Shown here: positions 34,801-42,681 of the stretch, one piece after another | How positions within the stretch are numbered: the first letter of the stretch is position 1 | Layout of the letters: the number at the start of each line of letters is the position of its first letter | DNA from: CAVPHV01 sp963821095 | Lineage (GTDB): Bacteria > Actinomycetota > Acidimicrobiia > Spongiisociales > UBA5794 | Length of the DNA: 64,000 nucleotides | Reading direction: 5' to 3' | Assembly (NCBI GenBank): GCA_963821095.1 | Contig: CAWGCJ010000014.1 | Location: forward strand, 1-64,000 | Notes under the pieces: model-generated | Seen by the model: only the letters and a program-made list of their open reading frames with translations | Told to the model about the DNA's origin: nothing | The model's database searches: none | Position numbers and translations under genes: made by a program

Positions 34801-35181
34801 GTGGACATCATCATCGACATTCACTCGTGGTTGCGTTGGTTGGTGTTGCTGGCGCTGATCGGCGGGGCCGGGATCGGCTTTGTCCGCAACAGCCGTGGCG
34901 AGCCGTGGCAGGCGGGGTTCTTCTCCTTGGCGGTGATCGTCGTCGACGTCCAGGTGCTGCTCGGCATCATCATCTGGGTCTTCAACTCCGGCTGGGAGGC
35001 CGGGTTCTTCTTCGCAGTCCTCCACCCGTTGATGATGCTCGGAGCCCTGGCGATCGCCCACATTGGTCTGGTCAGGGCCCGAAGGCTCAACGCGCCGCGC
35101 TCGAATCTCATCATTGCGTGGAGCTTCCTCGGCTCGCTGGTGCTGGTGGTGATGGCCGTGCCCTGGGATCGCCTCACTTAG
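34801..35181 (+). CDS. Four-helix membrane protein
   Basis: 126 residues with four hydrophobic segments. Histidines sit within or at the edge of helices at positions 8 (DIHSWLRW), 75 (AVLHPLMML) and 87 (AIAHIGLVR). H75 and H87 are 12 apart in the same helix, the spacing of some heme-b ligands, so heme binding is conceivable but unproven. GTG 34801 has AGGAGGACCCC immediately upstream. No family name comes to mind. Confidence 0.75.
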   Translation: MDIIIDIHSWLRWLVLLALIGGAGIGFVRNSRGEPWQAGFFSLAVIVVDVQVLLGIIIWVFNSGWEAGFFFAVLHPLMMLGALAIAHIGLVRARRLNAPRSNLIIAWSFLGSLVLVVMAVPWDRLT

Positions 35182-35263
35182 ATCTCGGACCGCATTCGGG
35201 TCCTTTGGGAATGTGGGCTTCGATTCGTCGTTGACTACAAGGCACCCCAAGACTCAGGACACC

Positions 35264-35818
35264 ATGACCAACCAGACCACCACCATCCTCGGCATTTCCG
35301 GTTCCCTGCGCCGCGACTCGCACAACACCAAGTTGCTCGGCGTTGCCGCAGATGAGGCTCCGCAAAGTGTTTCGATCGAGATCGCCGACATCTCCGACCT
35401 GCCGTTGTACAACGGGGATCTGGAGACCGACGATGACGCCCGCTATCCCGAACCGGTGCTGCGATTTCGCCGGCAGATTTCGGCCGCGGACGGTCTACTC
35501 TTTGCCACTCCCGAATACAACTGGTCAGTGAGCGGGGTCCTCAAGAATGCCATCGACTGGGCCTCCCGCCCGGAGACGCCGCTGCACAACAAGCCGGCGG
35601 CGATCATCTCCGGGGGTGGTCGGTTTGGCGGGCTGCGGGGGCAGGAGCACCTGCGCGACATCCTGCGTCACTTCGAGATGAGGGTGGTCGACGCCCCCGA
35701 CGTCGTGGTGCCCCTGGTCGGGCGCAGTTTCGATGCCGAAGGCAACTTCGACAATGAGCGTGCCCGTGATCAAATCAAGCGGGCGATGGCCAATCTGGCG
35801 GCGCTGACCCAGACCTAG
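35264..35818 (+). CDS. NADPH-dependent FMN reductase (flavodoxin-like)
   Basis: 184 residues. The flavodoxin-like fold of the azoreductase/ArsH type is seen in TILGISGSLRRDSHNTKLLG (phosphate-binding loop), LPLYNGDLE, ADGLLFATPEYNWSVSGVLKNAIDWASR (flavin-contacting loop) and KPAAIISGGGRFGGLRGQEHLRDIL. It likely reduces quinones or azo compounds using NAD(P)H. ATG 35264 is preceded by CAGGACACC. It ends before a very strong hairpin. Confidence 0.93.
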   Translation: MTNQTTTILGISGSLRRDSHNTKLLGVAADEAPQSVSIEIADISDLPLYNGDLETDDDARYPEPVLRFRRQISAADGLLFATPEYNWSVSGVLKNAIDWASRPETPLHNKPAAIISGGGRFGGLRGQEHLRDILRHFEMRVVDAPDVVVPLVGRSFDAEGNFDNERARDQIKRAMANLAALTQT

Positions 35819-35826
35819 CAACCCCC

Positions 35827-35876
35827 CGTTCTTGCGTACATGGCGGCCAATAGTGGCCGCCATGTACGCAAGAACG
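35827..35876. terminator. Perfect 22-bp inverted repeat between convergent genes
   Basis: A 22-base arm beginning CGTTCTTGCGTACATGG (35827-35848), six-base loop AATAGT, and an exact complementary arm (35855-35876). It sits between the FMN reductase and PPOX genes, which converge, and could end both transcripts although no T-run is present. Such a perfect arm is unusual for an ordinary terminator and resembles a palindromic repeat element. Confidence 0.8.
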
Positions 35877-35888
35877 CAGGGTGGCCGG

Positions 35889-36365
35889 CTAGTAGCCGCC
35901 GCCGATCTTGCGGTGGTCCCATGAGATGATCTTGACGGGCTCGACGACGACGGCCGTGTTCTTGTCGGCCATGCGCCCAAAGGCTGCTTCCAGTGCCTCG
36001 GGGTCGAGCTCAACCGGCGCGTCGTTGATCATCGGGTAGCGAGCGGCGAGCCTGCCGTACATGGCGAGCACGTAGTCGCGGTCGGTGATGAGTCGGGCCT
36101 CTGCCTTGATCATCACCCCGCGCAGCTCGGAGTAGTCGAGGCCAGACTCAATCAGCACCGTCAGCTTGGGATTGCGCTGCAGGTTCACGATCTTCTGTGA
36201 TTTCGAGAACGAACGGAAGACGACCTTGTTGTCGTCGACCACGAACCACATCGGGGCTACGTGCGGGAACCCGTCCTTGCCGAGGGTGGCGACTTGAAGC
36301 GTCATGCTCTCTTCGAAGAACGCATGGATCTCGTCGGGGCTCATGGTGATGTCTTTGCGTGGCAT
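35889..36365 (-). CDS. Pyridoxamine-5'-phosphate-oxidase-like (PPOX / F420-type) protein
   Basis: 158 residues of the split-barrel flavin-binding family. Typical segments: ESMTLQVATLGKDGFPHVAPMWFVVDDNKVVFRSFSKSQKIVNLQRNPKLTVLIESG. It could be an F420-dependent reductase or heme-utilisation type; the cofactor is not decidable here. TAACTT on the minus strand (36372-36377) is six bases before the ATG with no Shine-Dalgarno, a leaderless arrangement. Confidence 0.85.
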   Translation of the reverse strand: MPRKDITMSPDEIHAFFEESMTLQVATLGKDGFPHVAPMWFVVDDNKVVFRSFSKSQKIVNLQRNPKLTVLIESGLDYSELRGVMIKAEARLITDRDYVLAMYGRLAARYPMINDAPVELDPEALEAAFGRMADKNTAVVVEPVKIISWDHRKIGGGY

Positions 36366-36439
36366 GGTCCGAAGTTAGCGCACCGGGTTGCCGGTCTGCC
36401 GCCGCGGAATGTCGCGGGATTCTCTAGTGTTCCTGTCTC

Positions 36440-36496
36440 ATGAGCCGGCACGAGCGACCCTGTCAGGGGCGGTCGAGGCCGCGGCAGCTCAGGTGA
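36440..36496 (+). other. Possible 18-codon leader ORF upstream of panB
   Basis: ATG 36440 opens an Arg-rich frame (MSRHERPCQGRSRPRQLR) that ends in TGA overlapping an in-frame panB ATG at 36495 (TGATG). A -10-like TAGTGT (36425-36430) lies nine bases before it. It could be a coupled leader peptide, but there is no independent proof of translation. Confidence 0.3.
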
Positions 36497-36555
36497 TGGA
36501 CCAGCGAGCGACATCCCCCAACCGAGACGGTGGGGAGAAAGGACACCACGTTCCT

Positions 36556-37461
36556 ATGTCCACCAAGATGACGGCACCGAAGATCCTGGCGCGCAAAGGC
36601 GGCGCCAAGATCAAGATGGTCACCGCCTATGACTTTCCCACGGCCCGCATTGCGGACCGCGCCGGTGCCGACATCATCCTCGTCGGCGACTCGGTCGCCA
36701 ATGTGGTCCTCGGGTATGAAGACACACTCGCCGTCACCGTCGACGTGATGGTGCACCACACCGCGGCGGTTGCCCGCGCCAAGCCGAGCGCCATGGTGCT
36801 CGGGGATATGCCCTGGTTGAGCTACCACACCTCGGTGGAAGACACCGTGCGCAACGCCGGGCGTCTGGTCAGGGAAGGCGGCGCCGAGGCGATCAAACTC
36901 GAAGGTGGTCGCAAGCGACTACCGATGATTCGTGCCGTTCTCGGTGCTGAGATCCCAGTGATGGGGCACCTCGGCCTCACCCCCCAATCGGTTCACGCCA
37001 TGGGCGGCTATCGCGTCCAAGGCAAACGAGCTGCGGCCGCTTATGAGTTGGTTTCCGATGCCAAGGCACTCGCCGATGCCGGCGTTTTTGCCATCGTTCT
37101 CGAGGGCGTGCCGGATGTGTTGGCTGAGATCGTCACGCGTGAGATCTCGGTTCCGACCGTCGGCATCGGCGCCGGCCGATATTGCGACGGCCAGGTGCTC
37201 GTACTCCACGACATCCTCGGCATGGGTGGCGGTCAATACCTCCCCAAGTTCGTCCGCCAATACGGCTCCATCGCCGACGACTCGGTTGCGCTCCTGGAGC
37301 AGTTCTTCGCCGATGTCGAAACCGGCGAGTTCCCAGGCGAAGCCGAGACCTATCACATGCCCGCCGAGTCCGAAGAGATCCTGCGCGACCTCAATCAGAT
37401 GGCCAGCGAGCCGACCGCAGCCGCCGACGACCTGCTCGCCGACGAAGCCATGGAGCGCTAG
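36556..37461 (+). CDS. panB: 3-Methyl-2-oxobutanoate hydroxymethyltransferase
   Basis: First committed step of pantothenate (coenzyme A) synthesis: transfers a one-carbon unit from methylene-tetrahydrofolate to ketoisovalerate. 301 residues. Metal and substrate residues lie in KIKMVTAYDFPTARIADRAGADIILVGDSVANVVLG, AEAIKLEGG, PVMGHLGLTPQSVHAMGGYRVQG, AIVLEGVP and VGIGAGRYCDGQVLVLHDILG. I use ATG 36556; ATG 36495 would add 20 residues and is coupled to the short upstream frame. AAGGA lies about 12 bases upstream, rather distant. panC and panD are not in the window. Confidence 0.96.
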   Translation: MSTKMTAPKILARKGGAKIKMVTAYDFPTARIADRAGADIILVGDSVANVVLGYEDTLAVTVDVMVHHTAAVARAKPSAMVLGDMPWLSYHTSVEDTVRNAGRLVREGGAEAIKLEGGRKRLPMIRAVLGAEIPVMGHLGLTPQSVHAMGGYRVQGKRAAAAYELVSDAKALADAGVFAIVLEGVPDVLAEIVTREISVPTVGIGAGRYCDGQVLVLHDILGMGGGQYLPKFVRQYGSIADDSVALLEQFFADVETGEFPGEAETYHMPAESEEILRDLNQMASEPTAAADDLLADEAMER

Positions 37462-37536
37462 GGCACGGAAGGCGCGGTTCGCTCTCTTGGTGCCCTCCCT
37501 CGCCCCTAGCCCCCATCCTGTAATACCCTCCCGGAG

Positions 37537-38106
37537 ATGCGTTGCCTCGCCATCGCCTCCGCCGTTGTCATTCTCCTGCTCGCTTCTTGTGGCGACGACG
37601 ATGCGACCACGACCACGACCACCACGACCACAACAACCGGCACGGCGTCGACGTCGGTGACGGGCACCGAGGCGCCGGCCTCTCCCAGCGCCTCCACAAG
37701 CCCGTCCACGACCTCGGCGCCCGAAATCCCCAGCGAGCTCGAGGACTTCGAGGTGGGGTTCGTGACGCTCGACGACGAACCGTGGTTGGTAGCCGTCGCC
37801 GACACTCGGGACCTGCGCAGCAGAGGGCTGATGTTCGTCACCGACCTCGGTGATCTCGACGGCATGCTGTTTGTGTTCGATACGGCGTCGTCAGGGTCAT
37901 TTTGGATGAAGGACACGCTGATTCCACTGGACATTGCGTTCTTTCGGGGCGACGGCACCCTTGTCGAAGTGCTCCAAATGGAGCCGTGCGGCGGCCAGGA
38001 CTCATGCCCGTCCTACCGCCCCGGGGCGGACTACCGGTACGCCCTCGAAGCGCCGGCCGGTGCACTGATCGGCCTTGACCCGGCTGCCATCTTGGGTGGC
38101 TTCTGA
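37537..38106 (+). CDS. Lipoprotein with a DUF192 domain
   Basis: 189 residues. Signal peptide with lipobox LLASC (Cys 18), a striking Thr-rich linker (an 11-Thr run at about 24-34), then a DUF192 domain: WLVAVADTRDLRSRGLMFVTDLGDLDGMLFVFDTASSGSFWMKDTLIPLDIAFFRGDGTLVEVLQMEPC. DUF192 proteins are small secreted beta-barrels of unknown role. TACCCT (37524-37529) is seven bases before the ATG. A GGAG also touches the start codon but is too close to act as a Shine-Dalgarno. Confidence 0.88.
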   Translation: MRCLAIASAVVILLLASCGDDDATTTTTTTTTTTGTASTSVTGTEAPASPSASTSPSTTSAPEIPSELEDFEVGFVTLDDEPWLVAVADTRDLRSRGLMFVTDLGDLDGMLFVFDTASSGSFWMKDTLIPLDIAFFRGDGTLVEVLQMEPCGGQDSCPSYRPGADYRYALEAPAGALIGLDPAAILGGF

Positions 38107-38137
38107 ACAACGGGTTTCCACAGCGGCGCCGGCCAGT

Positions 38138-38221
38138 TACACTCGCCACGCTTACGAACCCCTGCTCCCGGTAGATGCCGGGGGCCTTTCGCGAGAGCGA
38201 CTGTCCGAAGGAGGTACAAGC
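38138..38221 (+). promoter_or_regulatory. rpsF promoter and structured leader (possible S6:S18 leader)
   Basis: TACACT (38138-38143) is a likely -10, giving a leader of about 70 bases. It contains an 8-bp stem (GCTCCCGG, 38164-38171, with CCGGGGGC, 38178-38185) and a TAGATG loop, followed by GAAGGAGGT. Many bacteria autoregulate rpsF operons through an S6:S18-binding hairpin in this position. I infer a similar role without a covariance match. The string TACACTCGCCAC is repeated at the dnaB promoter. Confidence 0.5.
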
Positions 38222-38524
38222 TTGCGTTCGTACGAGCTCATGATGATCCACCGGCCCGAGATGACCGAGCCGGATGTCCGGACCCAGATCAGCGAGGTTG
38301 AGAAGGCCATTGCTGAAGAGGGTTCCGTTACCGACACCGATTTCTGGGGAAAGCGTCGCTTTGCTTATGAGATCGACAGAATGAACGAGGGGTACTACTC
38401 CGTTGTTGGTTTTGAAGGCACCACCGAGCTGATTGCTCGGCTCGACCGCGCCCTGGCGCTGGCCGACAACGTGGTGCGCCACAAGATCATGCGACGTGAC
38501 GACCCCACGAAGCCGGCCACCTAG
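38222..38524 (+). CDS. rpsF: Small ribosomal subunit protein bS6
   Basis: 100 residues. RSYELMMIHRPEMTEPDVRTQISEVEKAI at the N-terminus and FWGKRRFAYEIDRMNEGYYSVVGFEG are clear bS6 sequence. It binds the central domain of 16S rRNA with bS18. The start is TTG 38222, preceded by a strong GAAGGAGGTACAAGC; no ATG fits. First gene of rpsF-ssb-rpsR-rplI. Confidence 0.97.
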   Translation: MRSYELMMIHRPEMTEPDVRTQISEVEKAIAEEGSVTDTDFWGKRRFAYEIDRMNEGYYSVVGFEGTTELIARLDRALALADNVVRHKIMRRDDPTKPAT

Positions 38525-38538
38525 GAGGCTGCCCGTTT

Positions 38539-38573
38539 GTGTCACACCGACCCGTCACAGTGGTCGGTGACAC
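38539..38573 (+). other. Intra-operon hairpin between rpsF and ssb
   Basis: Twelve base pairs (GTGTCAC…CGACC with GGTCGGTGACAC) with a two-base bulge and a nine-base loop, placed between the rpsF stop and ssb start. It could stabilise the upstream mRNA, attenuate, or act as a processing site. There is no T-run, so it is probably not a terminator. Confidence 0.5.
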
Positions 38574-38600
38574 CTCGAGGACGAGAGAGCGAGAGAAGAG

Positions 38601-39080
38601 ATGCGAGATAACTCCGTGACGCTGGTGGGCAACCTCGTCGACGACCCCGAACTGCGCTTCACCCCCAGTGGGGTGGCGATGGCCAAGGTCCGTTTTGCCG
38701 TGAACCGCCGCTACCAGACCAGCGGTGGCGAGTGGCAGGAAGAGACCAGCTTCTTCGGCGGTACCTGCTGGCGCGATGTGGCTGAGAACGTGGCCGAGTC
38801 GCTGCAAAAGGGCTCACGAGTGATCGTGACCGGCAGCCTCGAGCAGCGCACCTGGGAGACCCAGGAGGGCGACAAGCGATCCGTGGTCGAGATTCGGATC
38901 GACGACATCGGCCCCTCGTTGCGCTGGGCAACAGCAACAGTGACCCGCACCCCCCGTAGCGACAGTGGCTACAGCGGTGGTGGCGGTAGCGGTAGTGGTG
39001 GCGGTGGTGGCGGAGCCCCACGCACCCCGGCAGCTCCCGTGGCCAAGGACGACTGGGGCCCCGACGAGGCACCCTTCTAG
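38601..39080 (+). CDS. ssb: Single-stranded DNA-binding protein
   Basis: 159 residues. OB-fold: NSVTLVGNLVDDPELRFTPSGVAMAKVRFAVNRRY, TSFFGGTCWRDVAENVAESLQKGSRVIVTGSLEQRTWE. A Gly/Ser-rich linker follows and the acidic tip DDWGPDEAPF (docking site for replication and repair proteins) ends the chain. Its place between rpsF and rpsR is the standard bacterial order. Confidence 0.97.
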   Translation: MRDNSVTLVGNLVDDPELRFTPSGVAMAKVRFAVNRRYQTSGGEWQEETSFFGGTCWRDVAENVAESLQKGSRVIVTGSLEQRTWETQEGDKRSVVEIRIDDIGPSLRWATATVTRTPRSDSGYSGGGGSGSGGGGGGAPRTPAAPVAKDDWGPDEAPF

Positions 39081-39100
39081 AGGACGAGAGGAACTACCCC

Positions 39101-39364
39101 ATGCCCCCGAAGAGACAGGACAGGCGGCGCCGCCGCCCGACGAACGACACCCGCAAGAAGAAGCGGATTGTCTATCGGTTCAAGGAAGAAGATGTTGTCG
39201 ACTACAAGGACGTTGCGCTGCTGCGCAAGTTCATGTCGGATCGCGGCAAGATCCGTTCGCGGCGAGTCACGGGGCTGAGCGCCAAGCGCCAGCGCGAAGT
39301 GGCTATGGCCATCAAGAACGCCCGTGAAATGGCCCTGTTGCCCTACACCCAGGCCCGGCAGTAG
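39101..39364 (+). CDS. rpsR: Small ribosomal subunit protein bS18
   Basis: 87 residues with a basic N-terminus (KRQDRRRRRPTNDTRKKKR) and the bS18 core DYKDVALLRKFMSDRGKIRSRRVTGLSAKRQREVAMAIKNAREMALLPYT. It has no Cys pair, so this is a C-minus, zinc-free form. It lies 20 bases after ssb with GAGAGGA upstream of the ATG. Confidence 0.97.
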   Translation: MPPKRQDRRRRRPTNDTRKKKRIVYRFKEEDVVDYKDVALLRKFMSDRGKIRSRRVTGLSAKRQREVAMAIKNAREMALLPYTQARQ

Positions 39365-39367
39365 CTC

Positions 39368-39814
39368 ATGAGGCTGATACTCACCAAAGATGTGCCCACC
39401 TTGGGTATGAAGGGCGACGTCGTTGAGGTCGCTGCGGGGTACGCCCGCAACTACCTCGTGCCACGATCGCTTGGCGTCAAAGCCACCGACGGTGCGCTCC
39501 GCCAGGCCAAGGCGATGAGCCAGGCTCGCGAGGAGAACGAGAAGCGTGTCCGCGCCGAGGCTGAGCAGTTGGCGCAGTCGCTCGTTGGAGCGCGAGTTGT
39601 CGTTGCGGCCCGTGCCGGCGACGAAGGCAAGCTGTTCGGGTCTATCGGCATTGCCGACGTGGCCGAAGCCATCCGCAAGTTCACCGGCTACGAAGTGGAT
39701 CGGACCGCCATCCGCATCCCAGGGCCGATCAAGGAGATCGGACTTCACGAGGTGACGGTGGTGCCGCACGAGGACGTGTCGTTCAACCTGAGCCTCGACG
39801 TCATCCCCGCCTGA
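39368..39814 (+). CDS. rplI: Large ribosomal subunit protein bL9
   Basis: 148 residues. N-terminal rRNA-binding domain MRLILTKDVPTLGMKGDVVEVAAGYARNYLVPRSLGVKAT, a long linking helix, and the C-terminal domain ending EVTVVPHEDVSFNLSLDVIPA. It starts three bases after rpsR. It is the last gene of the ribosomal unit, followed by a hairpin. Confidence 0.97.
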   Translation: MRLILTKDVPTLGMKGDVVEVAAGYARNYLVPRSLGVKATDGALRQAKAMSQAREENEKRVRAEAEQLAQSLVGARVVVAARAGDEGKLFGSIGIADVAEAIRKFTGYEVDRTAIRIPGPIKEIGLHEVTVVPHEDVSFNLSLDVIPA

Positions 39815-39826
39815 GCCAACTGAGCA

Positions 39827-39852
39827 CCCTGGAGACCGCGTTGTCTCCGGGG
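39827..39852 (+). terminator. Hairpin after rplI
   Basis: CCCTGGAGAC (39827-39836) pairs with GTCTCCGGGG (39843-39852), ten pairs including one T-G, around a six-base loop. No T-run follows. It may reduce read-through from the ribosomal genes into dnaB. Confidence 0.6.
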
Positions 39853-40161
39853 TGGCTACCACTGGGCGACGGTAGGAACAACGACAGCTTGGGCTTGCCG
39901 CGCAGTTCAAGACCGGGCGTTTGCTCGTCGGTGGAATCCCGCACGGCGTTTCTTCAACATCCCCCTAGGGTCGGGAAACAAAACCCTGATCCGCGAAAAG
40001 TAGACACGCAGAGGCAGCTTTGGCTGCTGCGGCGCGTCGTACACTCGCCACCTTCCCCTGAAACCGGCTCGGATTGCCGCGTTCGGGGCAAACGTGTCAC
40101 AGGCGACACGCATGATGGAAAGCAACACTATCCCCCCAATGGTTTTGGGTCAGGAGGACAC
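39853..40161 (+). promoter_or_regulatory. dnaB upstream region
   Basis: About 310 bases without a believable gene. A -10-like TACACT lies at 40040-40045 inside the string TACACTCGCCAC shared with rpsF, giving a leader of about 110 bases. Small hairpins occur at GGCAGC/GCTGCT (about 40013-40028) and CGTGTC/GACACG (about 40095-40112). AGGAGGACAC precedes the dnaB GTG. No known riboswitch is recognised. Confidence 0.45.
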
Positions 40162-41523
40162 GTGACATCGGTGGTCGAGCGCGAAGCCAGGGCACGGGGC
40201 CTGTCCGTGCCCCCCAACAGCGTCGAAGCCGAAGAATCGGTGCTCGGCTCGATCCTCATGTCGGCCGACGCCGCCAATCTTGCATTGGAGAAGCTGCACG
40301 CCGAGGACTTCTACCGGCCGGCGCATCAATCCATCTTCCAGTCGATCTCGGAACTCTTCGACGCTAACCAACCCATCGATGCCGTCACCGTCTCCGAGGC
40401 ACTGCGCCGCAGCGGTGCGCTCGATCGAATCGGCGGAGTTGGCTACCTGACCCAACTGATCGACTCGGTGCCGACTGCATCCAACATCGAGTACTACGCC
40501 GACATTGTCGAAGAACACGCATTGCGGCGTCGCCTGCTGCGTACCGGAGGTGACATCGGCGCCTTGGCGACCACGATGGATGACCCCATCGGCCAGGTGC
40601 TCGACCGGGCCGAGCAGGCCGTGTTTGCCGTCTCCGAGCGGCGCATCGGTGAGGGTCTCGCTCCCATCGATCCTCTGCTGGGACCCGCCATCGAGCGGGC
40701 GGAAGAGCTCAATCGTTTGGGGAGCGAAGTCACCGGAATCTCGACCGGGTTCCGCGACCTCGATCGCAAGCTCGCCGGGCTCCACCCGGCCAACCTGGTC
40801 GTGATTGCAGGTCGACCAGGTATGGGGAAGAGCACGCTTGCGCTCAACATCGCCCAGAACGTCGCAGTCCACGATAAGCCGGTTGCCATCTTCTCGTTGG
40901 AGATGAGTCGTGAGGAGATCGTGAGCCGCATGCTGTGCTCCACCGGTCGCATCGACTCACAGCGACTTCGCACTGGGCGACTAAACGACACCGACTTCAC
41001 CAAGCTGCAGACGGCGGCCAACGTGCTCTACAAGAAGCCGGTCTTTGTTGACGACTCTCCCGGCCTCACCGTCACTGAGATCAGGGCGAAGGCCCGCCGG
41101 ATGCGGCGCCGACCCGGGCTCAGCCTCATCGTTGTCGATTACCTGCAATTGATGCAGGGTTCGGGCGGAGAGAACCGCCAACAGGAGATCGCCGAGATCA
41201 GTCGGAGCCTGAAGAGCCTCGCCCGCGAGCTGGAAGTCCCGGTGATCGCCTGTTCCCAGCTCAACCGTTCATTGGAGGCCCGCGAGGACAAGCGGCCCCG
41301 CCTCGGCGACCTGCGTGAGTCTGGTGCGATCGAACAGGACGCCGACGTCGTGGTGTTCATCTACCGCCACGAGTACTACCACCCGGAAGCGCAGGAAACG
41401 AGGGGTACCGCCGAGGTCGCGATCGCAAAGCACCGCCAGGGTGCCACCGGGAGGATCGACATGACGTTCCTGCCCGAGTTCACACTCTTTGCCGACATGG
41501 GCCACGACACCCCGGTGGTCTGA
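40162..41523 (+). CDS. dnaB: Replicative DNA helicase DnaB
   Basis: 453 residues. N-terminal primase-interaction domain (VPPNSVEAEESVLGSILMSADAANLALEKLHAEDFYRPAHQSIFQSI) and a RecA-like motor with Walker A VIAGRPGMGKSTLALNIAQN, Walker B LSLIVVDYLQLMQG, and C-terminal LRESGAIEQDADVVVFIYRHEYYHPEAQETRGTAEVAIAKHRQGATG. It unwinds DNA at the fork. There is no intein, unlike some mycobacterial DnaB. Start GTG 40162 is set by the strong AGGAGG; an open frame extends further upstream but without a start signal. Confidence 0.97.
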   Translation: MTSVVEREARARGLSVPPNSVEAEESVLGSILMSADAANLALEKLHAEDFYRPAHQSIFQSISELFDANQPIDAVTVSEALRRSGALDRIGGVGYLTQLIDSVPTASNIEYYADIVEEHALRRRLLRTGGDIGALATTMDDPIGQVLDRAEQAVFAVSERRIGEGLAPIDPLLGPAIERAEELNRLGSEVTGISTGFRDLDRKLAGLHPANLVVIAGRPGMGKSTLALNIAQNVAVHDKPVAIFSLEMSREEIVSRMLCSTGRIDSQRLRTGRLNDTDFTKLQTAANVLYKKPVFVDDSPGLTVTEIRAKARRMRRRPGLSLIVVDYLQLMQGSGGENRQQEIAEISRSLKSLARELEVPVIACSQLNRSLEAREDKRPRLGDLRESGAIEQDADVVVFIYRHEYYHPEAQETRGTAEVAIAKHRQGATGRIDMTFLPEFTLFADMGHDTPVV

Positions 41524-41572
41524 GCCCATCGGTGGCGGTGTGCGGCCGGGTCCGCCGTTGTTCCAGACAAAG

Positions 41573-41599
41573 AAACAGCCCCCCGTTGGGGGGCTGTTT
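41573..41599. terminator. Strong intrinsic terminator after dnaB
   Basis: AAACAGCCCCCC, loop GTT, and its exact complement ending in TTT: a perfect 12-bp stem with A- and T-rich shoulders on both sides, so it can work in either direction. It is the clearest terminator of the window. Confidence 0.92.
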
Positions 41600-41811
41600 G
41601 CTCTGATCCCCGGACGGCCGCTCTGAGGAGGAGTCGGAGGGAAGGGGACCTCCGTGTGTGTTCCGGTGGAGACTGGAACACCGTCCAGGTTGTTTGTTGT
41701 GACAGGTATCGGCCGTTCCTTGAGCTTTCCCGAGCGTCATCGCGACGTCGCGCGAGGTAACTAGTCACCTGCTGGAGACGTCGGGTCCTGCCGGCGGCGT
41801 AGGCTGCGGCG

Positions 41812-42681
41812 ATGGAACGCAAGCGACTCGTCGCCACGATCCTCCTCGCGTTGCTCGCCATCGCCTGGGGCGCAATTCCGCTGATCGTGCGTGAGGACAT
41901 CCCGGTCGGTCAGCTGGTCGCGATGCGAGTGTGGCTGGGCGCCCTGGCGGTGCTGATCGCCCTCGCCGTACTCCGCCGGCTGCGGTGGCCGGCGATGCAT
42001 CGCGGCCGTCTGATTGCCACCGGTCTGATCCTCGCGTTGCATTGGGGCGCATTCTTCGCTGCGCTCAAGACCACCACCGTTGGGGTGACGCTGGCCGTCC
42101 TCTACCTCGGACCGATCGCCGCCGCCGTGCTGGCCCCCAGGATCCTGGGGGAGAAGGTCGGAACCCGGGTGAAGATCGGCATGGCCTTTGCCTTCGTCGG
42201 GGTGCTGATCGTGGTTCGTCCCGAGGCGGGAGCAACCCTCGAAGGTGTGCTGTGGGCGCTGCTGGCCGGGGCGACGATGGCGGCACTCATGCTCGTGGCC
42301 AAGCCGGCCGCCGAGGACCTCGGCGGTCTGATGGTCGCCGCCGGAGAACTGGTGATCGCGGCGATCGTGCTCACCCCCTGGATGGGCGCCGCAGTGGCCA
42401 ACTCGATGGAGTACTGGGCCGAGTTCCTCGTCCTTGGGGTATTGCTCACCGGACTGGCCTGGGTCATCTACTGGCACGGCATGAAGTACCTGCCGGTCGC
42501 CGCGGTCGGGGTGATGATGTATCTCGAGCCCGCTTCGGCAATGGTGTGGGCGGCGATGTTCCTCGACGAGAGTCCCGGCGCCGTAGGGTGGATCGGTGTC
42601 GCACTCGTCATCACCGGCGGCGTCTTGGCGGCCAGCGAAACGGTTGCAGAGGAGGAGATCGGTGTCCCCGCCGCTTTTTGA
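41812..42681 (+). CDS. EamA / DMT family transporter
   Basis: 289 residues with ten hydrophobic helices arranged as two EamA halves: LLALLAIAWGAIPLIVREDIPVGQLVAMRVWLGALAVLIAL, HWGAFFAALKTTTVGVTLAVLYLGPIAAAVLAPRILGEKV and the second repeat ending MYLEPASAMVWAAMFLDESPGAVGWIGVALVITGG. Members export amino acids or metabolites; the substrate is unknown. TAGGCT (41800-41805) lies six bases before the ATG, suggesting leaderless expression. Its end overlaps the next gene by 20 bases. Confidence 0.9.
   Translation: MERKRLVATILLALLAIAWGAIPLIVREDIPVGQLVAMRVWLGALAVLIALAVLRRLRWPAMHRGRLIATGLILALHWGAFFAALKTTTVGVTLAVLYLGPIAAAVLAPRILGEKVGTRVKIGMAFAFVGVLIVVRPEAGATLEGVLWALLAGATMAALMLVAKPAAEDLGGLMVAAGELVIAAIVLTPWMGAAVANSMEYWAEFLVLGVLLTGLAWVIYWHGMKYLPVAAVGVMMYLEPASAMVWAAMFLDESPGAVGWIGVALVITGGVLAASETVAEEEIGVPAAF

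Noticed and set aside
41600..41811. Possible gene between the dnaB terminator and the EamA gene
   Set aside because: No frame with plausible composition or start; only small stems (GTGTTCC/GGAACAC near 41660 and a CGCGACGTCGCG palindrome near 41740).
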